A stretch of 34,345 bases of DNA from Hyphomicrobiales bacterium (lineage in GTDB: Bacteria > Pseudomonadota > Alphaproteobacteria > Rhizobiales > JAJFHB01), in NCBI GenBank assembly GCA_021775755.1, contig JAJFHE010000001.1:1-34345 (forward strand). The letters run 5' to 3'. Under the pieces are notes generated by a model that did no database searches, had not been told where the DNA came from, and was given only the letters and a program-made list of their open reading frames with translations. Shown piece after piece: positions 16,574 to 25,109 of this stretch (position 1 is the stretch's first letter; each line of letters opens with the position of its first letter). Position numbers and translations under genes: made by a program.

Positions 16574-16870
16574 TGTTCCGATTCAAGAGCAGGATTTGGA
16601 AGGGCATGCACCACAAATTGGCCAGGCCTGCAGAGTCAACTTCAGAGAAAGACTTCCGCGATGCGACGCAATGTTCACAGACCACTCCCCAGCAGAAACA
16701 CCAAGAAACTGCTACCGTACCGATGATCGTTTGGCTTCAATGCCCGTCCACTTTCTCGACAGATGGCGAGGCGACGCTCTTTGCAATTAGAGGGGCTCCA
16801 ACAGGTCGACACCAATCGACAGGCTTACATCAATACTAGAATCTTTTCGCATCACAGGGGCAAAACCAGC
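16574..16870. other. intergenic region, no supported gene
   Basis: These 297 bases lie between the lactonase and the GT2 gene. They are open in two frames but show no start with a ribosome-binding site and no similarity I recognise. Confidence 0.4.
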
Positions 16871-17830
16871 ATGCCGTTCCCTTCTACGCCAGAACCCGCT
16901 GTCTCGGATCTTTCCACCCGTTTGGGTGATAGGCGCATTGTCGTGATCCTTCCCTGCCATAATGAAGAAGAAACCATTGCTAAAGTTGTCACCGATTTTG
17001 TATCTGCTCTGCCCGACGCCGCGATCTTTGTCGTCGACAATGCATCTTCCGATGGAACAGCGCGAAGGGCGGAGGCAGCCGGCGCCAATGTTCTTGGAGA
17101 GGCTGTAAAGGGAAAAGGCAACGCCATTCGGCGGGCTTTCTGCGCAATTGATGCTGATGTCTATGTCATGGCCGACGGCGATGGAACCTATGATGCGTCC
17201 AGAGCGCCCGAACTCATTCAAACCCTGATTCGGGAACGATTGGATATGGTCGTCGGCGCTCGGCACCCAGGCTCTGAGCAAGTGTTCAGGCAAGGTCATA
17301 GGTTTGGAAACTGGGCCTTTAATGTCGCACTAAAGGCGCTTTTTGGAAGTGGTTTTCGGGACATATTTTCTGGCTATCGCGTTTTTTCTCACCGCTACGT
17401 CAAATCGTTTCCAGCAATGTCGAGTGGCTTTGAAATCGAGACGGAAATGGCAGTCCATGCCATATTACTCCGTATGCCGGTGAGCGAAATTCCGTGCCAT
17501 TACGGCGACAGAACAGCGGGATCCGAAAGTAAGCTCAGAACGGTACGTGACGGCATCCGCATCGTGTCGGCGATTTTCAATCTTTTGCGGCACTACAGGC
17601 CGTTGTTTTTCTTTTCCGTGGTTGCAAGTGTGTTTTTCGCGGTCAGCTTGATTTTGTTTTATCCGGTGTTGATGGAATATCTCGCCGCCGGCTTGGTCCC
17701 TCGATTCCCTACCCTGATAGTGTCTATCGGTCTCGCCATAGTTGGAGTCATGCTCTTGGTGTGCGGGCTGGTACTGGACACGACTGTAAGAACCCAACTC
17801 GAAATCCGCAGACTTATGTACATGCATTAA
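16871..17830 (+). CDS. GT2 glycosyltransferase, DPM/polyprenyl-phosphate type with C-terminal membrane helices
   Basis: The ATG at 16871 gives 319 residues; upstream in-frame codons (from 16763) look like non-coding read-through. The GT-A domain shows IVVILPCHNEEETIAKVV, VDNASSDGT, MADGDGTYD (DxD) and DIFSGYRVFSHRYVKSFP, followed by FEIETEMAVHAILLRMPVSEIPCHYGDR. Two or three helices at the C-terminus (LFFFSVVASVFFAVSLILFY; ALVPRFPTL/IVSIGLAIVGVMLLVCGLVL) anchor it in the membrane. This architecture is that of dolichyl/undecaprenyl-phosphate mannosyl- or glucosyltransferases. It may load a lipid-linked sugar used by a membrane transferase. ManC elsewhere in the window would supply GDP-mannose. 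Confidence 0.87.
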   Translation: MPFPSTPEPAVSDLSTRLGDRRIVVILPCHNEEETIAKVVTDFVSALPDAAIFVVDNASSDGTARRAEAAGANVLGEAVKGKGNAIRRAFCAIDADVYVMADGDGTYDASRAPELIQTLIRERLDMVVGARHPGSEQVFRQGHRFGNWAFNVALKALFGSGFRDIFSGYRVFSHRYVKSFPAMSSGFEIETEMAVHAILLRMPVSEIPCHYGDRTAGSESKLRTVRDGIRIVSAIFNLLRHYRPLFFFSVVASVFFAVSLILFYPVLMEYLAAGLVPRFPTLIVSIGLAIVGVMLLVCGLVLDTTVRTQLEIRRLMYMH

Positions 17831-18161
17831 CAGCTGCAACGCGCAAATTTGAAGCTCACGCAGCGGAGGGAATTCCTTGGCGATGACGCAATTCGTCGAA
17901 CTATCGCACGGGCCTTTTGGCTCGCTACAATCATCGTCGCATTATCGATTTACGCAGCTCGCCAGGAAGAAGGATGGCTTTGTTCTCGTACCCAAGACTC
18001 AACCCCTGCCAGTCTCAACAGGTCGCCTGGCGACAACGGTTGAATGCGATTCAAACTCACAGGCCCTGAAACGCGGCAATCTTGGTCGCTAGACCAATTT
18101 CGCGCTGTCTTCTCCGTGTTTTGGTCGAAGAACAGGTTCGGATAACACAGTTTCTAAGTCG
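17831..18161. other. intergenic region, no supported gene
   Basis: These are 331 bases between the GT2 gene and the membrane protein gene. Short ORFs (one starting TTG at 17849) have no recognisable similarity. A fragment of a lost membrane protein is conceivable (ARAFWLATIIVALSIYAAR) but not supported. Confidence 0.35.
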
Positions 18162-19421
18162 ATGAAATCTCCAGCCTTTGACATCACAAAGCGTATTGCC
18201 CGTCTTTTTGCGACTGCATATGTGGTCTGCTTTTCTTTGCTGGTCCTCGTGAATCTATTACCCATTGAACCTTTTAAGGAGAATGTGCTGAGCACGTTAA
18301 GCGATGTGAACTACACGTCCCACCCGTTCATCCAAGGACTTTCGCTAGACCATTTCACCGAATGCATTTCTCTAACGATCGGCATCAGATCCAGCGCCGC
18401 CGCTCAGAGCAACGAAACCATACTGACACGAGCTATTGTTGATGCGGCGTTAAGTCCAACTCTTGGACATTGTGAGAGAATTGCCGAAGGAGAGGTGAGC
18501 GCCTCCACCTACTATCGCTATTGGCATGGAGCGCAGGTCATTTCCCGCCCGGTACTCACGATTGCAACGGTGCCGACCTTGCGGTTCATTGTGGCGTGCG
18601 CATTTCTGTCGGCACTTGGCTTCATGTTGTATGCGATCACGAGAACTACCGGAAGAACAGCAGCAATCTCTGCAGGAATTATCATTGCAGTCTCGCCCAT
18701 ATACAGCCAGCTCCTTCTCATTCCCCACGCAGCGAGTTGGATCATCGGCTGTATCGGTGCCGGCCATATTTTGCTCAGCCCGCGTAAAGATTTACATACA
18801 AATATTGTACGCTTCGCCCTTATTGGCATCCTGGTCGCCTATTTTGACCTATTGAACAATCCGATCGTCGCTCTAACCGCCGCACTCATGGCTGTTACTC
18901 TTCGTCGGATCCACGACCGTCGAGAGGCGAGAATTGACGAAATCGTGCTGTTGAGTGCGGTCTGGCTCTTCGCGTATGGCGGCTTCTGGTGCCTGAAATG
19001 GTTTACTGCATCGGCGGTGTTGGGTGGGGAGGTTGTCTGGCAAACCGTGTACAATCAAATTGCGTTTCGCTTGAACGGAGATACAACGTGGCACGACGTC
19101 GGTGTATGGACTAGCATTGAGAAGAACTTCTGGTTTATGAGGTATTGTGCCTTAGCAGCTCTCATTGTATCCGTGATTACTGTTATTCTTACACTGCAAA
19201 GAAATTCTATTCCATTTTGGACATATCAATGTTACGCCACGCTGCAACTGGTGTCGCAGTTGCTGGTGGTCGCCCTTTTGCCGGTCGCTTGGCTTCTTAC
19301 TCTACAAAACCACTCAATAGTCCACCACTGGTTCGTGGCACCCATTCTGACCATCAGTCTCATTTGCGATGTATTAGCCGTCCAACTATTTGTTCGGCGC
19401 GCCGCCAAACGCCGATCATAG
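18162..19421 (+). CDS. polytopic membrane protein in the glycan cluster
   Basis: The protein has 419 residues. A membrane helix lies at about 14-34, then a large extracytoplasmic loop to ~130 with two cysteines (FTECISL, LGHCERI). About eight further helices follow (FIVACAFLSALGFMLYAI, AAISAGIIIAVSPIYSQLLL, and others). One membrane helix followed by a long periplasmic loop and then many helices is the general plan of GT-C transferases and O-antigen polymerase-like proteins, but I see no diagnostic motif and cannot assign a family. Standing after the DPM-like GT2, it could be the membrane transferase that uses the lipid-linked sugar. No clear Shine-Dalgarno is visible before the ATG. Confidence 0.7.
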   Translation: MKSPAFDITKRIARLFATAYVVCFSLLVLVNLLPIEPFKENVLSTLSDVNYTSHPFIQGLSLDHFTECISLTIGIRSSAAAQSNETILTRAIVDAALSPTLGHCERIAEGEVSASTYYRYWHGAQVISRPVLTIATVPTLRFIVACAFLSALGFMLYAITRTTGRTAAISAGIIIAVSPIYSQLLLIPHAASWIIGCIGAGHILLSPRKDLHTNIVRFALIGILVAYFDLLNNPIVALTAALMAVTLRRIHDRREARIDEIVLLSAVWLFAYGGFWCLKWFTASAVLGGEVVWQTVYNQIAFRLNGDTTWHDVGVWTSIEKNFWFMRYCALAALIVSVITVILTLQRNSIPFWTYQCYATLQLVSQLLVVALLPVAWLLTLQNHSIVHHWFVAPILTISLICDVLAVQLFVRRAAKRRS

Positions 19422-19669
19422 CCGGTGCTCGTCTTAACCCAACGTCTGTGCCCTGCAGCTTTCCCTCAATGAACTGCGGCTACTTACAACTCAATGGCTC
19501 GAAGGCGCCCGTTTTAGACCGGACTTCGGCGCCAAACGCAGTGACCTGCCCCCCAACCTTGGATCACCCGGAGCCGGAATTTCCGGGGTTATCTGCTCAT
19601 GGCAGTGACGTGCCCGGTGAGCAGTTCATCAGCGATATCGGCGGCATATTGCCGATCGCGCTGTGGGGT

Positions 19670-19720
19670 TGTCAACGCCGGAGCAAAAGTACACCACGCG
19701 TCGGAGTAAAAATGTACCAG
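19670..19720 (+). mobile_element. IS21-like terminal fragment fused into the IS3 orfB
   Basis: TGTCAACGCCGGAGCAAAAG starts at 19670. A second block of the same kind follows at 19702-19720 (cGGAGtAAAAatgTACCA versus cGGAGcAAAAgTACACCA). A TGT terminus with short internal repeats is typical of IS21-family ends. No istA or istB follows; the IS3 orfB coding sequence begins immediately. It is therefore a ~50-bp relic left by a deletion. Confidence 0.5.
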
Positions 19721-20379
19721 TGTGCATTCAGGCACTCGGCCCGGAACTTGCCGTTGAACGACTCGATGAACGCATTATCCGTGGGTTTGCCGGGTCGAGA
19801 GAAGTCCAGGATCACACCCCTCTGATAGGCCCAAAGATCAAGATCGCGGGAGATGAACTCCGAGCCCTGGTCGACACGGATCGACTTTGGATAGCCAACC
19901 TGCGTGCAAACCCTTTCGAGCGTTTGCACTACATCTTCACCGCGATAGCTGAAGCGGGGATCGACGGCTGGTGAGAACCGCGAGAAGGTATCGACGATTG
20001 TGAGAACCCGGATCTTGCGGCCAGTGGCCAACTGGTCATGAACAAAGTCCATGGCCCAGGTCTCGTTGCTCTGCGTGGCGTCACGACGGTCGTCGCGCAG
20101 TTTGGCTTTTACTCTTCGCTTCGGTGTCTTGTTCCTGAGCTGTAGCCCCATCTCTTTGTAAAGCCGATAGACCCGCTTCGCATTCACATTCCATCCCTCT
20201 CGGCGCAATAGAACATGCACACGCCGGTAGCCATACCGCACGCGCGTCTCGGCAATCTCCTTGATCCGCTGTTTGAGTTCGGCCTGATCGCCGCGCTTGG
20301 ACTTGTAGTGATAGAGCGATGTGTCAATCAGGAGGGCCGCACAAGCTCGTCTGATCGAGACCTTCCAGTCAGATCGCAC
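19672..20379 (-). pseudogene. IS3-family transposase orfB, C-terminus replaced
   Basis: The ORF spans 235 residues and is normally made as an orfAB fusion by -1 frameshifting near the orfA stop (20412). It has the HTH_21-like part KRGDQAELKQRIKEIAETRVRYGYRRVHVLLRREG and the rve integrase core with DDE residues in WAMDFVHDQL, RVDQGSEFIS and NAFIESFNGKFRAECLNA. The frame then runs into YIFTPTRGVLLLRR encoded by the IS21-like fragment, instead of the ~50-residue tail expected after CLNAHW. The catalytic residues are present, but the missing tail probably inactivates it. Confidence 0.8.
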
Positions 20380-20411
20380 TTCATCAACAAGTCGGCGCTT
20401 GCGAACAGGCC

Positions 20412-20678
20412 TCAGAGCGTTCGTTTGATAACGTCCTGCAGCATGGCTTTGTCGAGCGACAAATCGGCGACGATCTTCTTCAGACGGTTGTTCTCATCTT
20501 CCAGTTGCCTCAGCCGCTTGACCTCCGAGGGCATCAGGCCGGCATATCGCTTGCGCCAGTTATAGAACGTCGCATCCGAAATCCCCGCCTTGCGACACAC
20601 TTCGGCAACTGCTTTGCCTTCCTCAGCCTGCTTCAGAATGAAGGCAATCTGAGCCTCCGAAAACTTCGACCTCTTCAT
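20412..20678 (-). CDS. IS3-family transposase orfA
   Basis: This 88-residue protein begins MKRSKFSEAQIAFILKQAEE and contains the helix-turn-helix VAEVCRKAGISDATFYNWRKRY and a leucine-zipper-like tail LRQLEDENNRLKKIVADLSL. It binds the IS ends and is the N-terminal part of the OrfAB transposase. It is similar over its whole length to the orfA at 33428-33694, with most differences in the N-terminal third, so the two elements are relatives rather than recent copies. Confidence 0.93.
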   Translation of the reverse strand: MKRSKFSEAQIAFILKQAEEGKAVAEVCRKAGISDATFYNWRKRYAGLMPSEVKRLRQLEDENNRLKKIVADLSLDKAMLQDVIKRTL

Positions 20679-20847
20679 GGAACTCTCCTCCTCCCGACAA
20701 CGGGATCATAGTTGGAAAATTCCAGCTCAAAACGGTCCGATTCTTGGGAGGCAGGTCAATGACAACCGAGGGCGTCTAGAAAACTCGGGGCTATTCAGAC
20801 GAAGGTTCGGGAGGCCTCAGGATCGCCAGGTATCTGGGGAAGCGACT

Positions 20848-21723
20848 TTAACTAAGCAAAGCGGCGCAAGCTCTGAGGAAAATCGGAAGGTATTTCGGGG
20901 AAACTGCTAAGAGGTCCGTTTGAAGGCGATGCCTGTGTTCCCCGGTCATGTCCCACTGGGCGCGAAAACCGGCGTCGCTCAAACGACGTTCCTTTACCAC
21001 TCCCATGTACACTTGGCGACCCGAAGAAAGTGAAGCTGTGTGGAAATCACCAAGCGTGTCTGGCGCAGGATTGTTCTCATCGGGAGAATAGATATAGTTG
21101 TTGTCGAATAAGACATAGCTGCGGGAGGTCAAAAATTCCAAAACGTCGGCTTCTCCCGAGAACTCGACATAGACCATATCGACGCCGTATCGATCGAACA
21201 GCTCTCGTGCTCCGCTTAGGACATCGTGTTCACTCCCCTGCACATCGATCTTTAAGAGCAAAACATGCTCCCTAACTTCGCTGTCCAAAGTCGTAGCTTC
21301 GACCGTTTGGCTGCCCGCATGGTCCCATTTTGGATGACCCTCTGGAATAAGTCTTCCAGAAGACGAATAACCTTTGAAACCCTCCCAGTTTCTTTCTGTT
21401 CCCTTTAATGTGGCTGACACATACAGTCGGGCGCAGCCGACAAAGTCAGTAACGGCCTTTTCGGTGAGCGTAATATTGCTCTTGTCTCCACACAGACGTT
21501 CAAAGTGTTCCAGGTTTCCTAAAAAGGGCTCGAAAGAAACCACCTCAAGATTTGGATTTCGTGTGCTCCATGCCAATGAGGCACGCCCGGTGGCCGCGCC
21601 AACATCAAGGCACAGGCCGGCTGGGACGAATTTGAGCACGTCGTAGAATCCATCATGCTTTGATCCGAAAAAAAGTGAACCAGAGTGGATAATGTTCACG
21701 CTTCTGCCCCCACGTAAATCCAA
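20848..21723 (-). CDS. FkbM-family methyltransferase
   Basis: The protein has about 291 residues. The SAM-binding motif is LCLDVGAATGRASLAW (residues ~37-52). VVSFEPFLGNLEHFERLC is the acidic/second motif. The FkbM hallmark VLLLKIDVQGSEHDVLSGARELF is at ~155-177, followed by VDMVYVEFSGEADVLEFL. Members O-methylate sugars or polyketides, so methylation of a surface glycan is the likely role here. The listed start at 21723 is TTG; an in-frame GTG a few codons later is an alternative. The stop lies 90 bp from the end of the IS3 element. Confidence 0.85.
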   Translation of the reverse strand: MDLRGGRSVNIIHSGSLFFGSKHDGFYDVLKFVPAGLCLDVGAATGRASLAWSTRNPNLEVVSFEPFLGNLEHFERLCGDKSNITLTEKAVTDFVGCARLYVSATLKGTERNWEGFKGYSSSGRLIPEGHPKWDHAGSQTVEATTLDSEVREHVLLLKIDVQGSEHDVLSGARELFDRYGVDMVYVEFSGEADVLEFLTSRSYVLFDNNYIYSPDENNPAPDTLGDFHTASLSSGRQVYMGVVKERRLSDAGFRAQWDMTGEHRHRLQTDLLAVSPKYLPIFLRACAALLS

Positions 21724-22110
21724 TTTTCATGCCTATGGATACGCGTAAATGCGGGCACTTGTTTGGGTTCAACCACGCCAATCCTGACATTTCACGCTAT
21801 AACGCTGCCCCTGCGTGTTATCGCTTCACTACTGCCATGCCGGATTTACTGACCGTCATGTACGGTTCCAGCAAAAAACGGCTGAACGTTCATCCGGCCT
21901 ATTGCAGCCCATCCTGAGTCATAACCGTGCGGGGAAGAGAAATTGCCGACCGATCTGACTTCTACCCGCACGATGCACTCGCCCAAGCGTGTTTGTTGTT
22001 GCTGCTGTGAGGAGCTCCGCCTCCTTGTGATCGGCCACCTCCCTAGGCACCGCCTCTGCACACGATTGACCGGTCTTCTTTATTACAGTTCGCTCCCAAA
22101 CCACTTGACT
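21724..22110. other. intergenic region, no supported gene
   Basis: These 387 bases separate two minus-strand methyltransferase genes. Both strands have ORFs of ~60 codons without recognisable similarity or ribosome-binding sites. The promoter or leader of the FkbM gene should lie at its left end. Confidence 0.4.
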
Positions 22111-22869
22111 TCAATATGGGTGTTCCGGTTCTGGCTGAGAAAACTTTCGCGCCACGAACCTAGTGTTGGATCTTGGCTCTCCGGTCGCGGCCGCTCCTCC
22201 CGCTTTGGTCCAAAGCTTGTCACACTCGAACCCAGTTCGCTTTAACCAAGCCTTGAGGCATGCGCCATTTGGAACAAACCAGTTCGATTTGTCGCCGAGA
22301 AAGTTGTCTTCCACAAAAAAGCAAACGGGCACCTCGTTTGCTTCGGGCAACATTTCGTCAAACCGAATGCATACGTCCGCATGTTTGAAGTATGAATCTC
22401 CGCTTGTTCCGCCTCCAAACAAAATTCCATCTGTCCGCATGATGGCGTTCAGACGCTCTAGCGCGAGAATTGGATGTTTTAGGTGATAGTAAACCCCCTG
22501 GAAAAACACACCGTCGAAAAGCCCATCATCACTGGGGTTCAGATCGTACAGCGTTTTTCGCTTAAACTGCACCTTCGATCCGAGCAGCGCTTTGAGTTCA
22601 CTAAATCCTGACTCATCTGGATCCATGACATCGATGGCAACAACCTCAGCACCCAGACGTTCAAAGTAAAAGCTAAACCCGCCCGACCAACACCCGATGT
22701 CCAATATGCGGCTGTTGGAAATAAATTCATCGGCAACACCATAAGCCAATACTGATTGGACAACGTCAATCTTTCCAGGTATGAACCGCCCATCTTCGAG
22801 GGGAACCTTGTGTCGATAGGCATCTTTCTCCAATGAAGAAAGATTGATTTTGGTTGCTGTCACCCTCAT
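22111..22869 (-). CDS. class I SAM methyltransferase, CmoB/DUF1698-like
   Basis: The ATG at 22869 follows GGAG closely, giving 252 residues (a TTG seven codons upstream is the alternative). Motif I is ILDIGCWSGGFSFYFERLGA; the acidic motif is VVAIDVMD. GVFFQGVYYHLKHPILALERL resembles the VLYHLRxP block of the CmoB family. The C-terminal NWFVPNGACLKAWLKRTGFECDKLW is typical of Methyltransf_9-like enzymes used on small molecules and glycans. It is not a real tRNA CmoB, which is larger and lies in housekeeping contexts. Here it probably modifies a sugar or a lipid-linked glycan. Confidence 0.82.
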   Translation of the reverse strand: MRVTATKINLSSLEKDAYRHKVPLEDGRFIPGKIDVVQSVLAYGVADEFISNSRILDIGCWSGGFSFYFERLGAEVVAIDVMDPDESGFSELKALLGSKVQFKRKTLYDLNPSDDGLFDGVFFQGVYYHLKHPILALERLNAIMRTDGILFGGGTSGDSYFKHADVCIRFDEMLPEANEVPVCFFVEDNFLGDKSNWFVPNGACLKAWLKRTGFECDKLWTKAGGAAATGEPRSNTRFVARKFSQPEPEHPY

Positions 22870-22986
22870 TTCTCCAAAACTGGTTTTCAAGATTCAAACA
22901 CAAAACATACTGCGTGCCGTTTACTTCTCACAAAAAACCGCGCTTTGCCGGCCGCCGGTATGAAGTCTAAGCGGCACTCCAGAGTG

Positions 22987-23574
22987 TTAAATACTTAACC
23001 ATTTGTGACTGTTTTCCAACACCGCGGCAGCTGTGTCGGCACACTCAATATCCGCACCCAACGCAGGTCTGCCGGCAAAAACGCTGCAAGAAGTTTCAGG
23101 ATCGGCTAGACGGATAGCTTCTTGCAGCTGGGCTCGGCGCGTGTCTCTGGAATGCGCCCTGTTCTTTTCGCTTGCAGAAATGTTCATCATCAAACCGCTG
23201 CCCCAAGCCCGCAACTCATCGCTAACGAGATATACAAAAGCCAAGCTCACGCTACTCGGCCGTTTGGTGGCTTCTCGCACCCGGTCATTGCTTTCATGCT
23301 CCGACAGGAACTTGCGGAGACCCTTCAAATCCGCTTCGTGAATCTCCTCAAACACATCGAACAGAAGCCAGTTGAACACTATCCGGTCTTGCGGGGTTAG
23401 CTCACCGACAATTTTTTCACCTGAATTGCGCCAACCGCTTTCGGTATGGTTGGATTGCTGTCCAGTTTCAACTAAGTCGCCACTACGCCGTGGCATTTGA
23501 AATTCCGTAACTAACTGGTTCTCTACCATAACTTCGTATTTTAAAACATATTCATCTGTTAATGTTGGAATCAT
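22987..23574 (-). CDS. hypothetical protein (195 aa)
   Basis: I choose the ATG at 23574 (MIPTLTDEYVLKYEVMVENQ). It overlaps the stop of the upstream IS701-split frame as ATGA, a typical coupled start; the frame itself is open further upstream to 23610. The protein is soluble and charged, with a helical C-terminal two-thirds (LTPQDRIVFNWLLFDVFEEIHEADLKGLRKFLSEHESNDRVREATKRP). No family is recognised. It lies 117 bp upstream of the CmoB-like methyltransferase in the same direction, so an operon is possible. Confidence 0.6.
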   Translation of the reverse strand: MIPTLTDEYVLKYEVMVENQLVTEFQMPRRSGDLVETGQQSNHTESGWRNSGEKIVGELTPQDRIVFNWLLFDVFEEIHEADLKGLRKFLSEHESNDRVREATKRPSSVSLAFVYLVSDELRAWGSGLMMNISASEKNRAHSRDTRRAQLQEAIRLADPETSCSVFAGRPALGADIECADTAAAVLENSHKWLSI

Positions 23575-23640
23575 ATCACAACATTTAGGTCGCAAGAAGT
23601 TGGAATACACAGAGCTGGTCCCCGAATCTGAGACAGGTAG

Positions 23641-23680
23641 CTAAGGTGGATCGCCCGATGATAAGGACGATCCACCTTAG
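23641..23680. repeat. perfect 13-bp inverted repeat abutting the IS701 left end
   Basis: CTAAGGTGGATCG at 23641-23653 and CGATCCACCTTAG at 23668-23680 enclose a 14-nt loop. The last four bases, TTAG, are also the target duplication of IS701. A related sequence occurs at 13052-13080 (GGTAGCTCAGGTG...CCACCT compared with GGTAGCTAAGGTG...CCACCT). Confidence 0.8.
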
Positions 23681-25109
23681 CACTACTTTGGCAGATTAAC
23701 GTTTTGTGAATCATTGTGTTTGATTTTTTTCGCTCCGGGATTTTTTGGGAGCGCATCATGTTGGATTGGAATGAAGAGTTGGTTGAATGGCTTAAGCCGT
23801 TTCTGGATGTATTGGGGCACAAGGCTCGCCGCAAGATGTGCCCGCTGTATGTTGCCGGCCTGATCGGTGCGGGCGAGCGCAAGAGCATGGAGCCTTTGGC
23901 CTCGCGGGTGGCGATAGGGCGCTACGACCGACTGCATCACTTCATTTCCGACGGGGTGTGGGACACGGCGCGTGTGGAAGAGGAATTGGCACGTGCGGCG
24001 GACCGATTGGTCGGCGGCACAGATTCGGTGCTGGTTATTGATGATACGGCACTGCCAAAGAAGGGGGAGCATTCAGTTGGTGTGGCGCCTCAATATGCGG
24101 GTGTACTGGGCAAGCGGGCGAATTGCCAGGCACTGGTTTCGCTGACGCTTGCCAAGGATGACGTTCCGATTGCAGTAGGCTTGCGATTGTTTTTGCCGCA
24201 GAGTTGGGCGAGCGATCCGGAGCGTCTATCGGCGGCCGGGGTGCCCGAGGTTTTCCGCGCCGCGCGCACCAAGCCGGAAATTGCGCTTGCCGAGATTGAC
24301 CGGCTGCTGGCGACAGGTGTGCGCTTCGGAACCGTGCTGGCCGATGCCGGCTACGGCCTGTCGGCGCCGTTCCGCCAGGGATTGAGTGCACGGGGCCTGA
24401 CATGGGCCGTCGGCATTCCGAAGCATCAGAAGGTCTACCCGGCAGATGTCGCACCCGTCTTTCCGCAAGCCAAGCGCGGCCGGCCGCGCAAGAATGCCAT
24501 TCCCGATCAGTTGTCGGTGCCGGCTCAAGCCATGCTCGAAGGCGCCGACTGGACCGATCTGAGCTGGCGATGCGGCACGAAAGGGCCGCTCAGGGCCCGG
24601 TTCGCAGCAGTGCGCATCCGCGTTGCCGATGGTCGGCCGCAGCGCATTCACGAAAAGGGCCAGCAGCATATGCCCGGCGAAGAGGCGTGGCTCATCGGCG
24701 AGCACAGGCCGTCGGGCGAGAAGAAATATCACCTCGCAACGCTGCCGGCCAAGGCCAAACTGAAAACACTTGCAGCGACCGTCAAGGCCCGCTGGTCATG
24801 CGAACAGGCGCATCAGCAGATGAAGCAGGAACTCGGTCTCGATCACTTTGAAGGCCGTTCCTGGACCGGACTGCACCGCCATGCCCTGATGGTGATGATC
24901 GCATATGCCTTCCTGCAGCATCGTCGCTTGAGCGAAGCGGAAGGGGGAAAAAAACAACGGCGCCAACCGCAAAGGGCCACCCCAGCCGACCCTTCCCGCC
25001 GTCCGACGCGCCGTCTTCGCCACCCTCGTGCCAAAGCCGATCCCAGAAAAATGCCCAAACTGCCGTATCAGGCTACGACGAAGACAGATTTGAAACTGCC
25101 AAAGTAGTG
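23681..25109 (+). mobile_element. complete IS701-family insertion sequence with TTAG target duplication
   Basis: The terminal inverted repeats are CACTACTTTGGCAG (23681-23694) and CTGCCAAAGTAGTG (25096-25109), perfect over 14 bp. TTAG is duplicated at 23677-23680 and 25110-25113, matching the YTAR target known for IS701-family elements. The element is 1429 bp and contains one transposase gene. Confidence 0.92.
23758..25107 (+). CDS. IS701-family transposase, frameshifted near the C-terminus
   Basis: The ATG at 23758 gives MLDWNEELVEWLKPFLDVLGHKARR. A DDE core is visible: VLVIDDTALPKKGEHSVGVAPQYAG (first Asp), VLADAGYGLSAPFRQGL (second Asp) and CEQAHQQMKQELGLDHFEGRSW (Glu). After SEAEGG, a run of seven As (24948-24954) shifts the frame. 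The annotated frame continues in low-complexity Arg/Pro sequence to 25107. Reading one base further gives GANRKGPPQPTLPAVRRAVFATLV...CPNCRIRL and a stop at 25091-25093, which is the usual IS701 C-terminus. A six-A ancestor would be intact. This is a recent single-base insertion, a slippage site or a sequencing error. Confidence 0.9.
   Translation: MLDWNEELVEWLKPFLDVLGHKARRKMCPLYVAGLIGAGERKSMEPLASRVAIGRYDRLHHFISDGVWDTARVEEELARAADRLVGGTDSVLVIDDTALPKKGEHSVGVAPQYAGVLGKRANCQALVSLTLAKDDVPIAVGLRLFLPQSWASDPERLSAAGVPEVFRAARTKPEIALAEIDRLLATGVRFGTVLADAGYGLSAPFRQGLSARGLTWAVGIPKHQKVYPADVAPVFPQAKRGRPRKNAIPDQLSVPAQAMLEGADWTDLSWRCGTKGPLRARFAAVRIRVADGRPQRIHEKGQQHMPGEEAWLIGEHRPSGEKKYHLATLPAKAKLKTLAATVKARWSCEQAHQQMKQELGLDHFEGRSWTGLHRHALMVMIAYAFLQHRRLSEAEGGKKQRRQPQRATPADPSRRPTRRLRHPRAKADPRKMPKLPYQATTKTDLKLPK

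Larger units (their letters stand above)
19542..20758 (-). mobile_element. IS3-family (IS407-like) insertion sequence, internally rearranged
   Basis: The left end begins TGACCTGCCCCCCAA at 19542. The right end closes with its inverted counterpart CTTGGGAGGCAGGTCA at 20743-20758. Between them are orfA and an orfB cut short at its C-terminus. The 1217-bp length is near normal for the group, but the sequence at 19542-19720 does not encode the normal orfB end, so the element is a mosaic. The flanking bases (CGCAG on the left, ATGAC on the right) do not form an obvious target duplication. Confidence 0.75.

Noticed and set aside
17849-18092. Two overlapping short ORFs after the GT2 gene
   Set aside because: They overlap each other in different frames, have no similarity or good starts, and are probably chance.
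21729-22104. ORFs on both strands between the two methyltransferases
   Set aside because: All are about 60 codons, lack ribosome-binding sites and look like random translations.
22111-22869. Assignment as true tRNA-modifying CmoB
   Set aside because: It is shorter than CmoB and lies in a glycan cluster; only the SAM-binding core and YHLKHP-like block are shared.
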